This document shows positions 43,534-52,722 of a stretch of 64,000 nt of DNA, one piece after another (the first letter of the stretch is position 1; every line of letters begins with the position of its first letter). Source of the stretch: Rhizobium redzepovicii (GTDB taxonomy: Bacteria > Pseudomonadota > Alphaproteobacteria > Rhizobiales > Rhizobiaceae); contig NZ_JAILYH010000019.1 of NCBI RefSeq assembly GCF_019793435.1, positions 86,782 to 150,781 of the forward strand. The letters run 5' to 3'. Below the pieces are notes generated by a model, which worked only from the letters and a program-made list of their open reading frames with translations, was not told where the DNA came from and did not search any database. A program made the translations under genes and the position numbers.

Positions 43534-45231
43534 TCACCCGATCAGCGCGAACTTGTCCACATCGACCATGCCGCGGTCGGATATTTTCAGGTGTGGGATG
43601 ACCGGCAGCGGCAGGAAGGCGAGCTGGAGGAAGGGTTCTTCCAGCGTGGCGCCGAGCGCGAAGGCGGCCTTGCGCAGATGGTGCAGGGTGTCCCGGACTG
43701 TCTCGTAAGGCTCAAGGCTCATCAGGCCGGCGATGGGCAGGGCGATTTCGCCCGTGACCTTGCCGCCCTCCACGACGACGAAGCCGCCCTTGATTTCGGT
43801 GAGGCGGTTTACGGCGCGCGCCATGTCGTCCTCGTCGACGCCGACGACGCAGATATTGTGGCTGTCATGGCCGACGGTGGAGGCGATCGCGCCCTTCTTC
43901 AGGCCGAAGCCCTGGACAAAGCCGTTGGCGTGATTGCCGTTCTTGCCGTGGCGCTCGATGACGGCGACCTTGATGATGTCGTTGGCAAGATCGACCGCCG
44001 TTTCGTTGCCTTTGACGGGCAGCCGGTAACGGCGATGCTCGGTGATGATCTTGCCCGGCATGACGCCGATGACCGATGTCTCGCCCTCCCTGGCCGGCAC
44101 GCCGAAATGGGCCGCGTTGACCGGTCTGGCCTTGACGCTGTCGAGGCCGATCGGAGCGACCGGCTTGCGCGTGGAAAAGAGCGCGTCGGTGACGCGGCGG
44201 CCAGCGGAGAAGACCATGTCGGCACGGCAGTTTTCCAGACTGTCGAGAACCACGAGATCGGCGCGCCAGCCCGGCGCCACCAGGCCGCGGTCCCGGAGGC
44301 CGAAGGCACGGGCGGCCGAGATCGAGGCGGCGCGATAGATCGCCAGCGGCTCGACGCCGTTAGCGATCGCCGCGCGGATCATGTGATCGAGATGGCCCTG
44401 TTCGGCGATATCGAGCGGATTGCGGTCGTCGGTGCAGAGCGCGAGATAAGGCGATAGCCGCTCGGTGATGATGGGGATCAGTGCAGCGAGATCCTTCGAC
44501 ACGGACCCCTCGCGCACGAGGATATGCATGCCCTTGCGGATCTTTTCCAGCGCCTCGGTGGCGGTCGTACATTCATGCTCGGTGCGGATGCCGGTTGCGA
44601 GATAACCGTTGAGGTCGTTGCCGGACAGAAGCGGTGCATGACCGTCGATATGGCCGCCCTGGAAGGCGTCGAGCTTAGCCATGCAGACGGGATCCTTGTG
44701 GATCACGCCGGGGAAATTCATGAATTCGGCAAGGCCGATGACCTTCGGGTGATGGCGGAAGGGCAGGAGGCGCTCGATCGGCAGATCGGCGCCAGAGGTT
44801 TCAAGATGTGTTGCCGGCACGCAGGAGGAGAGCTGGACGCGGATGTCCATGATCGTCTCGAGCGCGGATTGGAGAAAGAATTCGATGCCGGCGGCGCCGA
44901 GCACATTGGCGATTTCGTGCGGATCGCAGATCGCGGTGGTGACGCCATAGGGCAGAACGCAGCGGTCGAATTCGTGCGGCGTGACGAGCGAGGATTCGAT
45001 GTGCAGATGCGTGTCGATGAAGCCGGGAACGACTGTTTTTCCCGATATGTCGATCTCAGTTTCGCCCTGATAATTGCCTGAGGTGCCGACGATGCGATCG
45101 GCTCCCATGGCGATATCGGAGCGGACGAGTTCGCCGGTGACGAGGTCGAAGAAACGGCCGCCCTTCAGCACGATATCGGCCGGCACGCGGCCGACCCCTT
45201 GGTCGATGAGGCGTTCGAGTTTGCTGGTCAT
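43534..45231 (-). CDS. ade: adenine deaminase
   Basis: The protein of about 565 residues converts adenine to hypoxanthine and ammonia. It has VPGFIDTHLHIESSLVTPHEFDRCVLPYGVTTAICDPHEIANVLG (about residues 65-110) with metal His residues, GHIDGHAPLLSG, TEHECTT and CTDDRNPLD, all typical of the two-metal adenine deaminase family, and the C-terminal VGHDSHNICVVG. ATG 45231 (MTSKLERLID) is preferred; GTG 45243 is possible. Its product feeds xanthine dehydrogenase. It is an independent unit between the decayed toxin pair and a terminator. Confidence 0.93.
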   Translation of the reverse strand: MTSKLERLIDQGVGRVPADIVLKGGRFFDLVTGELVRSDIAMGADRIVGTSGNYQGETEIDISGKTVVPGFIDTHLHIESSLVTPHEFDRCVLPYGVTTAICDPHEIANVLGAAGIEFFLQSALETIMDIRVQLSSCVPATHLETSGADLPIERLLPFRHHPKVIGLAEFMNFPGVIHKDPVCMAKLDAFQGGHIDGHAPLLSGNDLNGYLATGIRTEHECTTATEALEKIRKGMHILVREGSVSKDLAALIPIITERLSPYLALCTDDRNPLDIAEQGHLDHMIRAAIANGVEPLAIYRAASISAARAFGLRDRGLVAPGWRADLVVLDSLENCRADMVFSAGRRVTDALFSTRKPVAPIGLDSVKARPVNAAHFGVPAREGETSVIGVMPGKIITEHRRYRLPVKGNETAVDLANDIIKVAVIERHGKNGNHANGFVQGFGLKKGAIASTVGHDSHNICVVGVDEDDMARAVNRLTEIKGGFVVVEGGKVTGEIALPIAGLMSLEPYETVRDTLHHLRKAAFALGATLEEPFLQLAFLPLPVIPHLKISDRGMVDVDKFALIG

Positions 45232-45300
45232 GGCCTTGCTCACATTGCAACCGATTCCTAAACTTTATAGCCGATCTGCCGCCACAAGCGAGTGCCACAA

Positions 45301-45330
45301 ACGAAACCGGGCGCCACAGGGGGCGCCCGG
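45301..45330 (-). terminator. terminator after the branched-chain amino acid binding protein
   Basis: CCGGGCGCC at 45307-45315 is inverted at 45322-45330 with a 6-base loop; on the minus strand it is followed by TTTCGT. It lies 21 bp after the gene's stop. Confidence 0.8.
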
Positions 45331-45351
45331 TCGATGGCGATCAGCGATAGT

Positions 45352-46455
45352 TTATTCAGCGGCGACGATCTTGCCGCCTTCCCATTTGTAGAGCGAGAAG
45401 CTCTGCGAGGTGAGGTCGCCGGTTTCGCCGTAGGTGACCTTGCCGATAGCGGTCTGGATTTCCTTGCCGTCTTTCAGCGCGGCCGCGACGGCTTCGGCAT
45501 CCTCGGCGCTGCCGGCCTTCTCGATGCCGGCTTTCAGCACTTCGACGGCGGCATAGGCGTTGAGCGTGAAGGCCTCGGCCGGGATGTTCTTGGCAGCGAG
45601 CGCATCGGCGGCAGCTTTGGAATCCGGGTTCTTGGTGGCGTCGGAGGCATTGGTGAACAGCGTGCCTGCCGCCGCATCCGTGCCGATCGCCCAGAACTCG
45701 GTGTTGGAGAGGCCATCGCCGCCGATGATCGTCGCGTTGGCGGCGAGGTCATGCAGCTGGCGGGCGAGCAGGCCGCCTTCCGGGTGATAGCCGCCGAAAT
45801 AGACCAGGTCGACCTTTTCCGATTTGACGCGGGTGGTGAGCGCGCTGAAATCCTTGTCACCGGGAGTGATCGCGTCATTGACAACTTCGGTCATCCCACC
45901 GGCGTTCAGCGTCGCCTTGAAGGCGTCGGCAAGCCCTTTGCCATACGCGCCCTTGTCGTTGACGATGGCGATCCGCTTGTCCTTGAAATTCTTCAGCACG
46001 TATTTGGCGGCGACTTCGGCCTGCTGGTCGTCGCGGCCGCAGGTGCGCAGCACATTGGTGAGGCCGCGCTTGGTGAGGTCGGGGGCGGTCGCGGTCGGGG
46101 TGACCATCAGGACGCCATTTTCAGCCAGAACGTCCGAAACGGGGATCGCAACACCCGAGGTCACCGGGCCGACGACGAAGCGAATGCCGTCGCCAACGAC
46201 CTTGTTGGCGGCGGAAACGCCCTGCTTCGGTTCGCCGGCATCGTCGGCCAGCTCGAGGACGACCTTCTCGCCGAGAATGCCGCCTTTCTTGTTGATCTCG
46301 TCGACGGCGGTCTGAGCGCCGTTCTTCACCTGGTCGCCATAGGCGGCGACGGGGCCCGTCAGCGGCGCAATCAGGCCGATGGTGATATCGGCATGGGCAA
46401 GCGGCGCGAAGGCAAGCGACGCGACGAGTGTCGCCGTCAATGTCTTGAGGGTCAT
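45352..46455 (-). CDS. branched-chain amino acid ABC transporter substrate-binding protein (LivJ-like)
   Basis: The 367-residue periplasmic protein has a signal peptide (TLKTLTATLVASLAFAPLAHA) and the family 4 binding-protein features ITIGLIAPLTGPVAAYGDQVKNGAQTAVDEINKKGGILG (about residues 24-62), DDAGEPKQGVSAANK, GPVTSGVAIPVSDV and YFGGYHPEGGLLARQ. It resembles LivJ/LivK. ATG 46455 is preceded by AAGGAGA at ideal spacing. No permease or ATPase genes are next to it, so it is an orphan binding protein that would serve a Liv system elsewhere. Confidence 0.9.
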   Translation of the reverse strand: MTLKTLTATLVASLAFAPLAHADITIGLIAPLTGPVAAYGDQVKNGAQTAVDEINKKGGILGEKVVLELADDAGEPKQGVSAANKVVGDGIRFVVGPVTSGVAIPVSDVLAENGVLMVTPTATAPDLTKRGLTNVLRTCGRDDQQAEVAAKYVLKNFKDKRIAIVNDKGAYGKGLADAFKATLNAGGMTEVVNDAITPGDKDFSALTTRVKSEKVDLVYFGGYHPEGGLLARQLHDLAANATIIGGDGLSNTEFWAIGTDAAAGTLFTNASDATKNPDSKAAADALAAKNIPAEAFTLNAYAAVEVLKAGIEKAGSAEDAEAVAAALKDGKEIQTAIGKVTYGETGDLTSQSFSLYKWEGGKIVAAE

Positions 46456-46917
46456 TGTCTGTCTCCTTGGGTGGGGTCCTTCGACCCGCGATGAGGTGCC
46501 GCGCCGGTTTTTCCGATCATTCCACGGCCCTTTGGGCCGTGCCAAGGACGATCGACAAGGGCGCGATCAGTGAGCTGCCGGCCATATTTGACTCGGGAAG
46601 GCTCATGACGAGATTTCTAGGAATTTTGACGGGATTGCGCAAGTTTATAACAAATGGGAAGCGAAATGCGATCGATGCGGCCGGAAACTCTGCGAAGGCG
46701 GTTACTTTCTCTGCTTTTCGGTGATTTCTCATCGGCAAAGCTGCGAAGGGAAGCGCCTCCGCCTAAGCGAAACCACCTCGTAGGGTTGTCTTTATCTTTC
46801 CCATTAACCGTTAGTTTGGCTGATGGCAGTAGTATCCCCCGATACCCGAAATACCGCAGTATTGAAAAAGAGACCCAGACAGATAATTAGATAGACACAT
46901 CGGGAAACAGAGACTGG
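46456..46917. other. intergenic region without a gene
   Basis: The 462-bp spacer between the divergent LivJ-like and HD-GYP genes has no frame that looks coding. It holds a perfect 8-bp stem with TTT loop at 46523-46541 (CACGGCCC / GGGCCGTG), about 70-85 bases upstream of the LivJ-like start and so probably in its leader, and an AT-richer stretch at 46590-46880 where promoters may lie. Confidence 0.6.
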
Positions 46918-47832
46918 ATGCTCAAGCGTATCGACGCCAGCCAGGTGCGTATCGGAATGTTTGTGGAGGCCGTCGAGGGCCTGTGGCAGGATCCGCTTTT
47001 GTCCAAACGCAGGTTTTCGCTGCGGCGCGAGGTCGATGCCGCGAAAATTCGCAAATGCGGCACTGCCAGCGTCGTCATCAACACCAGCAAGGGGCTCGAT
47101 ACCAACGGCCTGCCGGGACGTGACATCGAGATCGATATCCAGGCCGCGCGCGAGACCGTCCAGAAATCCGTGCAGGTGCTGGACGAGGCTTTCGCCAGGC
47201 TGCGGAATGGCGATGCGATCAGTGTCGCGCATGTGGCGCCGGTGATTTCTTCGGTCTCCAAGTCGATGGAGGAAAACCCCTCGGTTTTCCTGAACGTCAC
47301 GCGTTTGAAATCGAAAGACGAAGTGACCTTCCTCCATTCCATTTCGGTGAGCGCGCTGATGATCCTGTTCAGCCGCCATCTCGGACTCGACGAGCAGACG
47401 GTCCAACTGCTCGGCACCGCGGGGTTGCTGCATGATGTCGGCAAGCTTGAAATTCCGCTTGAGGTGCTCAACAAGGCAGGGCCTCTGGAAAAGGACGAGA
47501 TCACCCTGATCCGCGGCCATCCGGAGAAGGGACACGCTTTCCTGTCGCGGCAGGAGGGCATGTCGGAGATCGTTCTCGATGTCTGCCTCAATCATCATGA
47601 GCGCATCGACGGCAAGGGCTACCCGCATCGGCTGTCCGGCAGAGAGTTGAGCCTCCATGCGCGAATTGCCACGATCTGCGATGTCTATGACGCCATCACC
47701 TCGGTGCGGTCATACAAGGCGGCGTGGAACGCGAGCGAGGCACTGAAGTGGATGTTCGGCAATGAAGGGCACTTCGATCGCCGGCTCCTGAAGAAATTCG
47801 CCCTCTGCCTTTCCGTCGCCTCCGTGACCTGA
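46918..47832 (+). CDS. HD-GYP domain cyclic-di-GMP phosphodiesterase
   Basis: The 304-residue protein has an N-terminal DUF3391-like region (LKRIDASQVRIGMFVEAVEG) and an HD-GYP domain with the metal-binding LLHDVGKLEIP near residue 170 and the signature HHERIDGKGYPHRLSG near residue 222. It should hydrolyse cyclic-di-GMP to GMP or pGpG. No receiver or membrane segment is present, so it is a soluble, single-output enzyme. The start follows GAGACTGG. Confidence 0.9.
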   Translation: MLKRIDASQVRIGMFVEAVEGLWQDPLLSKRRFSLRREVDAAKIRKCGTASVVINTSKGLDTNGLPGRDIEIDIQAARETVQKSVQVLDEAFARLRNGDAISVAHVAPVISSVSKSMEENPSVFLNVTRLKSKDEVTFLHSISVSALMILFSRHLGLDEQTVQLLGTAGLLHDVGKLEIPLEVLNKAGPLEKDEITLIRGHPEKGHAFLSRQEGMSEIVLDVCLNHHERIDGKGYPHRLSGRELSLHARIATICDVYDAITSVRSYKAAWNASEALKWMFGNEGHFDRRLLKKFALCLSVASVT

Positions 47833-47909
47833 GGTTTTTTCTGCGCCGAAACGAAAAGACCCGCGGGGATTTTGTCCGCCGCTGGCCCGAAGCGCTTATG
47901 AACGCGTCT

Positions 47910-49235
47910 TCAGATGTTGTTCTGCAGGATCGTCCGCAGCTTGCCGAAGAGTTCGTCGATATGGTGTTTCTCGATGATCAGCGGCGGGGAGAGCGCGATG
48001 ATATCGCCGGTGGTGCGGATCAGCAGGCCGCTTTCATAGGCTTTCAGGAAAGCGGTGAAGGCGCGCTTGGTCGGCTCGCCGGCGATCGGATCGAGCTCGA
48101 TCGCGCCGATCAGGCCGGTGTTCCTGATGTCGATGACGTTGGGGCAGTCCTTGAGTGAATGCAACGCGTCGGCCCAATAGCCGGAAAGCTCGGCGGCACG
48201 CGTCAGCAGCCCTTCTTCCTTGTAGGTATCGAGCGTGGCGAGGGCGGCGGCGGAAGCGATCGGATTGCCGGAATAGGTGTAGCCGTGGAAGAACTCGATC
48301 ATGTGCTCCGGGCCGTTCATGAAGGCATCATGGATCTCGGAGGTGACGAAGACGGCGCCCATCGGAATGACGCCATTGGTCAGGCCCTTGGCGGCGGTGA
48401 TCATGTCGGGCTTGACGTCGTAATATTGCGCGGCGAAGGGGGCGCCGAGGCGGCCGAAACCGGTGATGACCTCGTCGAAGATCAGCAGGATGCCGTGCTT
48501 GGTGCAGATCTCGCGCAGCTTCTGCAGATAGCCCTTCGGCGGAATCAGAACGCCGGTGGAGCCGGCCACCGGCTCGACAATGACGGCCGCGACCGTCGAG
48601 GCGTCATGCAGGGCGACGATGCGCTCCAGTTCGGTGGCAATGTCGCCGCCATGCTCGGGTTCGCCGCGGGTGAAGTTGTTCTTGCCGGGCTGATGGGTGT
48701 GCGGCATGTGATCGACGCCGGTCAGCAGCGTGCCGAACATTTTGCGGTTGGTGACGATGCCGCCGACGGAGATGCCGCCGAAATTGACGCCATGATAGCC
48801 GCGCTCGCGGCCGATCAGGCGGAAGCGTGAACCATTGCCCTTCACGCGGTGATAGGCGAGCGCCACCTTGAGCGCCGTCTCGACGGATTCGGATCCGGAA
48901 TTGGTGTAGAGAACGTGGTTCAGGCCTTCCGGCGCAATGTCAACCAGCCGGTTCGCCAGCTCGAAGGCCTTGGGGTGGCCGAGCTGAAAGGCGGGGGCGT
49001 AATCGAGCTCGCCGGCCTGCTCGCGGATCGCCTCGGTGATCTTCGGGCGGCAGTGGCCGGCATTGACACACCAGAGGCCGGCCGTGCCGTCCAGCACCTG
49101 GCGGCCGTCATGGGTCGTATAATACATGTCCTTGGCGCCGACGAACATACGCGGCTCCTTCTTGAATTGGCGATTGGCCGTGAACGGCATCCAGAAGGCG
49201 CGAAGATCGTTCGGTGCGTTGAGGCGATTGGACAT
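47910..49235 (-). CDS. class III aminotransferase (omega-amino acid:pyruvate type)
   Basis: The 441-residue PLP enzyme shows FWMPFTANRQFKKEPRMFVGAKDMYYTTHDGRQVLDG (about residues 14-50), LYTNSGSESVETALK, the PLP-binding FDEVITGFGRLG and AAKGLTNGVIPMGAV with the Schiff-base Lys. This start matches beta-alanine/omega-amino acid:pyruvate aminotransferases, which turn beta-alanine, taurine-like or other omega-amines into aldehydes with pyruvate as acceptor. CAGGAGA lies before ATG 49235. The real amine substrate is not known. Confidence 0.88.
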   Translation of the reverse strand: MSNRLNAPNDLRAFWMPFTANRQFKKEPRMFVGAKDMYYTTHDGRQVLDGTAGLWCVNAGHCRPKITEAIREQAGELDYAPAFQLGHPKAFELANRLVDIAPEGLNHVLYTNSGSESVETALKVALAYHRVKGNGSRFRLIGRERGYHGVNFGGISVGGIVTNRKMFGTLLTGVDHMPHTHQPGKNNFTRGEPEHGGDIATELERIVALHDASTVAAVIVEPVAGSTGVLIPPKGYLQKLREICTKHGILLIFDEVITGFGRLGAPFAAQYYDVKPDMITAAKGLTNGVIPMGAVFVTSEIHDAFMNGPEHMIEFFHGYTYSGNPIASAAALATLDTYKEEGLLTRAAELSGYWADALHSLKDCPNVIDIRNTGLIGAIELDPIAGEPTKRAFTAFLKAYESGLLIRTTGDIIALSPPLIIEKHHIDELFGKLRTILQNNI

Positions 49236-49401
49236 GCTGTTCTCCTGGCCGCTGACGGCCCGTTCCCGGGGCTTCACGCCCATATTTTGACTGCCCGGTC
49301 AAATTATCAGGGCTTCTTGAAGCGTCAACGGTAAAACGCCCGAGAGCCACTCGGGACAGGAAGCCTTGAGTTTGAGCATATCCCGGGACCGGCAGGTGCA
49401 G

Positions 49402-49447
49402 AAAAAAAGGGCACGACCGGCAAATCGCAAGATTTACCGGTCGTGCC
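49402..49447 (-). terminator. terminator of the NolR-like gene
   Basis: An 11-bp perfect stem (GGCACGACCGG at 49410-49420 with 49437-49447), extended inside by AAATC/GATTT, is followed on the minus strand by seven T (49402-49408). It is a textbook rho-independent terminator about 90 bp after the gene's stop. Confidence 0.9.
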
Positions 49448-49538
49448 ATAAGGTTCAGGTGCTGAAATATCGTTGCCGCGCCTCCGGGAACATCCCCTTG
49501 CGGCATGGCATCGGCCGACATTCATGTCAGCGCTATCA

Positions 49539-49856
49539 TCAAGCGGCGGATCTATTCCTGTTTGTCACCAGGTAGATGTCTTCGAGCGTTGCCAGGATCT
49601 TCATGACCGGCTCGGAGGTGCTGGAATAATAAATGGTCTGTGCGTCACGCCGGGTCTTCACCAGCTTCTGTGCGCGCAGCTTCGACAGGTGCTGGGAGAG
49701 TGCCGACTGGCTGAGGCCGACCTGCGTTGCAAGCACGCCGACGGCCACTTCGCCCTTCACCAGGCTGCACAGGATCAGCAATCTCTTGGGATTTGCCATA
49801 GCCGACAATAGAGCTGCCGCCACATTGGTGTGATCGGCCAAATCTGTGGTTTCCAT
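49539..49856 (-). CDS. NolR-like ArsR-family transcriptional regulator
   Basis: The 105-residue protein is a small winged-helix regulator. The stretch AMANPKRLLILCSLVKGEVAVG through LATQVGLSQSALSQHLSKLRAQ and TRRDAQTIYYSS (about residues 19-80) is very close to NolR, the repressor of nodulation genes in Sinorhizobium. No metal-binding ArsR cysteines are present (the ELCVC motif is absent). Rhizobia carry several NolR paralogues, so I do not give the symbol. It is a single-gene unit with a strong terminator. Confidence 0.87.
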   Translation of the reverse strand: METTDLADHTNVAAALLSAMANPKRLLILCSLVKGEVAVGVLATQVGLSQSALSQHLSKLRAQKLVKTRRDAQTIYYSSTSEPVMKILATLEDIYLVTNRNRSAA

Positions 49857-49972
49857 ATTGTTATCTTCCTAATGCGAAACGTACATCATGCTTGTTGGCA
49901 CTGGCCGTCAGTCGGATTTTGACCGACGCCCAAAAACTAGCAATTGGGGTCGAAGATTGTATATACCTAAAT

Positions 49973-50722
49973 TTAAGGTATCGAGTATGCTATTTTAGAC
50001 ATGTTTGAACAAATGTGATCGGCATCCCGAGCGAGGGTTTCGAATTCATACCGCAGCAGAAAATCGCCGGAAATCATATCGAAACCTGAGGGATCGATAC
50101 CACAAATGCGCCAGGAAGCCGATTCCGGCGCTTTCAGCCTGGCAGCAAGGGCCTCGGCCACATCGGGGTGCCGTTCTACTAAATCTCGCACTGTTTCTGC
50201 CGCGCCGGCGGCAATCTCCTCATTGGCAGCCGACTGGATGATGAGGTCGTTCCCATTGAGCTGGTAGGCGCGGCCGAAGCCGCCATTGAGGCTGGCCTGC
50301 TCCGGCTTGAGGCGGAAGAAGAGGAAATCGGGAAAGTCGATATAAAGCTTTGCCTTGGTGTGGCGAGCGAGAAAACGCGTGCGCAGACGCTCGTGGAAGG
50401 CGTTGCCGCGCTCGACGGGTTCCGCCAGGCATTGGGTCGTCAGGCGAGGGTGGGCAAGCGGATCGCCCTTGCCGGCCTCGCCGGCCAGGAGCGAGGCGCG
50501 CGCGTCATGGCCGAGCGCTTTGGTATGGGCCGAGAGTTTCGAAACGAGAATGACGGGGGTGCCGTCAATATCGGTCGCGACGAGCACGCGGCTGGCGAAG
50601 GGAAAGCCGGTCTCGGGGTCGAGAACGGCAATCGCCGCGTGCCGCGCGGAGCGCAGAAGCACGCGGGCGAGTTTGCGGGCGTCGTCGTCGGTTTCGCGTA
50701 TGGGCGAGGGCTGATCTTTCAT
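49973..50722 (-). CDS. HugZ-like heme-utilisation / pyridoxamine oxidase-fold protein
   Basis: The 249-residue protein has an N-terminal split-barrel flavin-binding-like domain (DDARKLARVLLRSARHAAIAVLDPETGFPFASRVLVATDIDGTPVI, about residues 13-57; SKLSAHTKAL; ASLLAGEAGKGDPLAHPR) and a C-terminal DUF2470-like domain, the composition of HugZ-type heme oxygenases. It sits 32 bp after choV in the same direction. The start ATG 50722 gives the normal family N-terminus. Heme degradation here is inferred from the family, and some members may not bind heme. Confidence 0.8.
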   Translation of the reverse strand: MKDQPSPIRETDDDARKLARVLLRSARHAAIAVLDPETGFPFASRVLVATDIDGTPVILVSKLSAHTKALGHDARASLLAGEAGKGDPLAHPRLTTQCLAEPVERGNAFHERLRTRFLARHTKAKLYIDFPDFLFFRLKPEQASLNGGFGRAYQLNGNDLIIQSAANEEIAAGAAETVRDLVERHPDVAEALAARLKAPESASWRICGIDPSGFDMISGDFLLRYEFETLARDADHICSNMSKIAYSIP

Positions 50723-50753
50723 ATCCGCTTTGTGGCAAAGCGGATTGAAAACA

Positions 50754-51806
50754 TCAAGCGTCCTGCTTGCGGCGATGGCGGGTAAGGCCGGCGACGATAT
50801 CCTGGGCCGAGATGGTACCGACGATCGTGCCGTTCTCGACGATGCCGATGCTGCCCGGCTGGCGGGCAAGGGCATCGAGGATATCGACGAGCGGGGTCTC
50901 GGCGCGGGCCGTGGCGCTGACACTCATGCCGGCGGCTGTCTGACCGAGTCCGGACTGCATCACGTCGGCCGCCGTCAGCATGCTGATCGGATTGAGATGC
51001 TGCACGAAATCGGCGACATACTGGTCGGCGGGGTTCTTGACGATGTCGTGCGGCGTTCCGCACTGGATGATGCGGCCGCCCTCCATGATGGCGATGCGGT
51101 TGCCGATGCGGAAGGCCTCGTCGAGATCATGGCTGACGAACAGGATGGTCTTCTTCAGCCGCCGCTGGAACTCCAGAAGTTCGTCCTGCAGGCGGGTGCG
51201 GATCAACGGATCGAGCGCCGAGAACGGTTCGTCCATCAGCAGGATCGGGGCGCCGGTGGCAAAGGCACGGGCCAGTCCAACGCGCTGCTGCATGCCGCCC
51301 GAGAGCTCGTTGACCTTGCGGTCGGCCCATTTCGCCAGGTTGACAAGTTCGAGCTGCTCGCCGACGCGCTGTTTGCGTTCGGCCTCCGGCATGCCGGCGA
51401 GTTCGAGGCCGAAGCCGACATTCTCGGCGACCGTGCGCCAGGGCAGAAGAGCGAATTGCTGGAACACCATGGAGACGGTGTGGGTGCGCAGCTCCCGCAG
51501 GGCCTTGGCATTGCATTTGTAGGGATTGACGGAGCCGGTGGCCGTGGAGACCGCGACATCGCCGCGCACCACCGGGGCGAGCCCGTTGACGGCGCGCAGC
51601 AGCGTCGACTTGCCCGAGCCGGAAAGGCCCATCAGCACCAGAATCTCGCCTTCCTCGATCGTCAGCGAGGCATTGGCGACGCCGAGCACGAGGCCGGTAG
51701 CAGCGCCGATTTCGTCACGTGTCTTGCCCTGATCGGCCATGGCAAGCGCTGTTTCCGGCCGGTCGCCGAAGATGATGCTGACATCCTTGAAGTTTACCGC
51801 GGTCAT
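50754..51806 (-). CDS. choV: choline/betaine ABC transporter ATP-binding protein (ChoV-like)
   Basis: The 350-residue ATPase has an N-terminal helix common to ProV-type proteins, Walker A GLSGSGKST near residue 63, signature LSGGMQQRVGLARA, Walker B ILLMDEPFSALDPL, and a C-terminal pair of CBS-like stretches (LTAADVMQSGL; TPLVDILDALARQPGSIGIVENGTIVGTISAQDI). CBS modules in such proteins sense ionic strength. It overlaps choW by ATGA. Confidence 0.9.
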   Translation of the reverse strand: MTAVNFKDVSIIFGDRPETALAMADQGKTRDEIGAATGLVLGVANASLTIEEGEILVLMGLSGSGKSTLLRAVNGLAPVVRGDVAVSTATGSVNPYKCNAKALRELRTHTVSMVFQQFALLPWRTVAENVGFGLELAGMPEAERKQRVGEQLELVNLAKWADRKVNELSGGMQQRVGLARAFATGAPILLMDEPFSALDPLIRTRLQDELLEFQRRLKKTILFVSHDLDEAFRIGNRIAIMEGGRIIQCGTPHDIVKNPADQYVADFVQHLNPISMLTAADVMQSGLGQTAAGMSVSATARAETPLVDILDALARQPGSIGIVENGTIVGTISAQDIVAGLTRHRRKQDA

Positions 51807-52648
51807 GCTCCGTCTCCTTCACCTGCCGCGCGGAACATGCGGTCGAGAATAATGGCCAGGATGACAATGCAGAGACCGGCTTCGAAGCCTTTCGCAACAT
51901 TGACGGTGTTCAGCGCCCGCACGACAGGCACGCCGAGACCATCGGCGCCGACGAGGGCGGCGATGACCACCATCGACAAGGACAGCATGATGGTTTGGGT
52001 GAGGCCCGCCATGATCTGCGGCGCGGCGAAGGGAAGTTCTACCTTGCGCAGCACCTGCATCGGCCGCGCGCCGAAGGCGACGGCGGCTTCCACAAGCGAA
52101 GGCGGCGTCGAGATGATGCCGAGGCGCGTCAGCCGGATAGGGGCGGGGATTGCGAAGATGACGGTGGCGATTAGCCCCGGCACCATGCCGAGGCCGAACA
52201 GGATGAGCGCCGGAATGAGATAGACGAATGTCGGAATGGTCTGCATGAGATCGAGCGCTGGGCGCATGGCGGCATAAATCCAGGCGCGGCGGGCGGCTGC
52301 AATCCCGAGCGGAATGCCGATCACCATGCTGACGAAAGTGGAGGCCAGCACAAGAGCGAGCGTCTCCGTCGTTTCCTTCCAGTAGCCCTGGTTCATGATC
52401 AGCAACAGACCAAGACAGGTGAAGAGGGTCACCGCAATCGATCGGCGCAGCCAGAAGGCGATGGCGGCGATGACGGCGATGACGATCAGCGGGTGAGGCT
52501 TCTGCAACACGAAAAGCAGCCCGTCGATAACGTGCGACAGCACGGAGGCGAGTTGGTCGAAGAACCATGCGCCGTTCGAGGTGAGCCAGTCCACAAAGGA
52601 TTTTGCCCAGGGGCCGATGGGAATCTTAAAGTCGGTGATCCAATTCAA
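51803..52648 (-). CDS. choW: choline/betaine ABC transporter permease (ChoW-like)
   Basis: The 281-residue membrane protein has about seven hydrophobic segments and the ProW-type traits IPIGPWAKSFVDWL at the N-terminus, STFVSMVIGIPLGIAAARR, QTIPTFVYLIPALILFGLGMVPGLIATVIFAIPAPIRLT (about residues 135-175) and EAAVAFGARPMQVLRKVELPFAAPQIMAGLTQTIML, the coupling loop. It follows choX by 74 bp with a terminator-like hairpin between. Confidence 0.92.
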   Translation of the reverse strand: MNWITDFKIPIGPWAKSFVDWLTSNGAWFFDQLASVLSHVIDGLLFVLQKPHPLIVIAVIAAIAFWLRRSIAVTLFTCLGLLLIMNQGYWKETTETLALVLASTFVSMVIGIPLGIAAARRAWIYAAMRPALDLMQTIPTFVYLIPALILFGLGMVPGLIATVIFAIPAPIRLTRLGIISTPPSLVEAAVAFGARPMQVLRKVELPFAAPQIMAGLTQTIMLSLSMVVIAALVGADGLGVPVVRALNTVNVAKGFEAGLCIVILAIILDRMFRAAGEGDGA

Positions 52649-52691
52649 GAGCGCGCGCCTATCCAGAAAAAATCAACAATGGACAAAATGA

Positions 52692-52715
52692 AACGGGGCG
52701 GCTCGCCGCCCCGTT
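52692..52715 (-). terminator. hairpin between choX and choW (attenuator)
   Basis: AACGGGGCGGC at 52692-52702 is inverted at 52705-52715, a compact 10-bp stem with a tight loop. On the minus strand TTTCATTTTG follows. It stands 7 bp after the choX stop. It probably terminates part of the transcripts, so that more binding protein than permease is made. Confidence 0.75.
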
Positions 52716-52722
52716 CATAACA

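Noticed and set aside
49539..49856. Genuine nolR
   Set aside because: Very similar to NolR but rhizobia have paralogues, and no nod genes are near; left as NolR-like.
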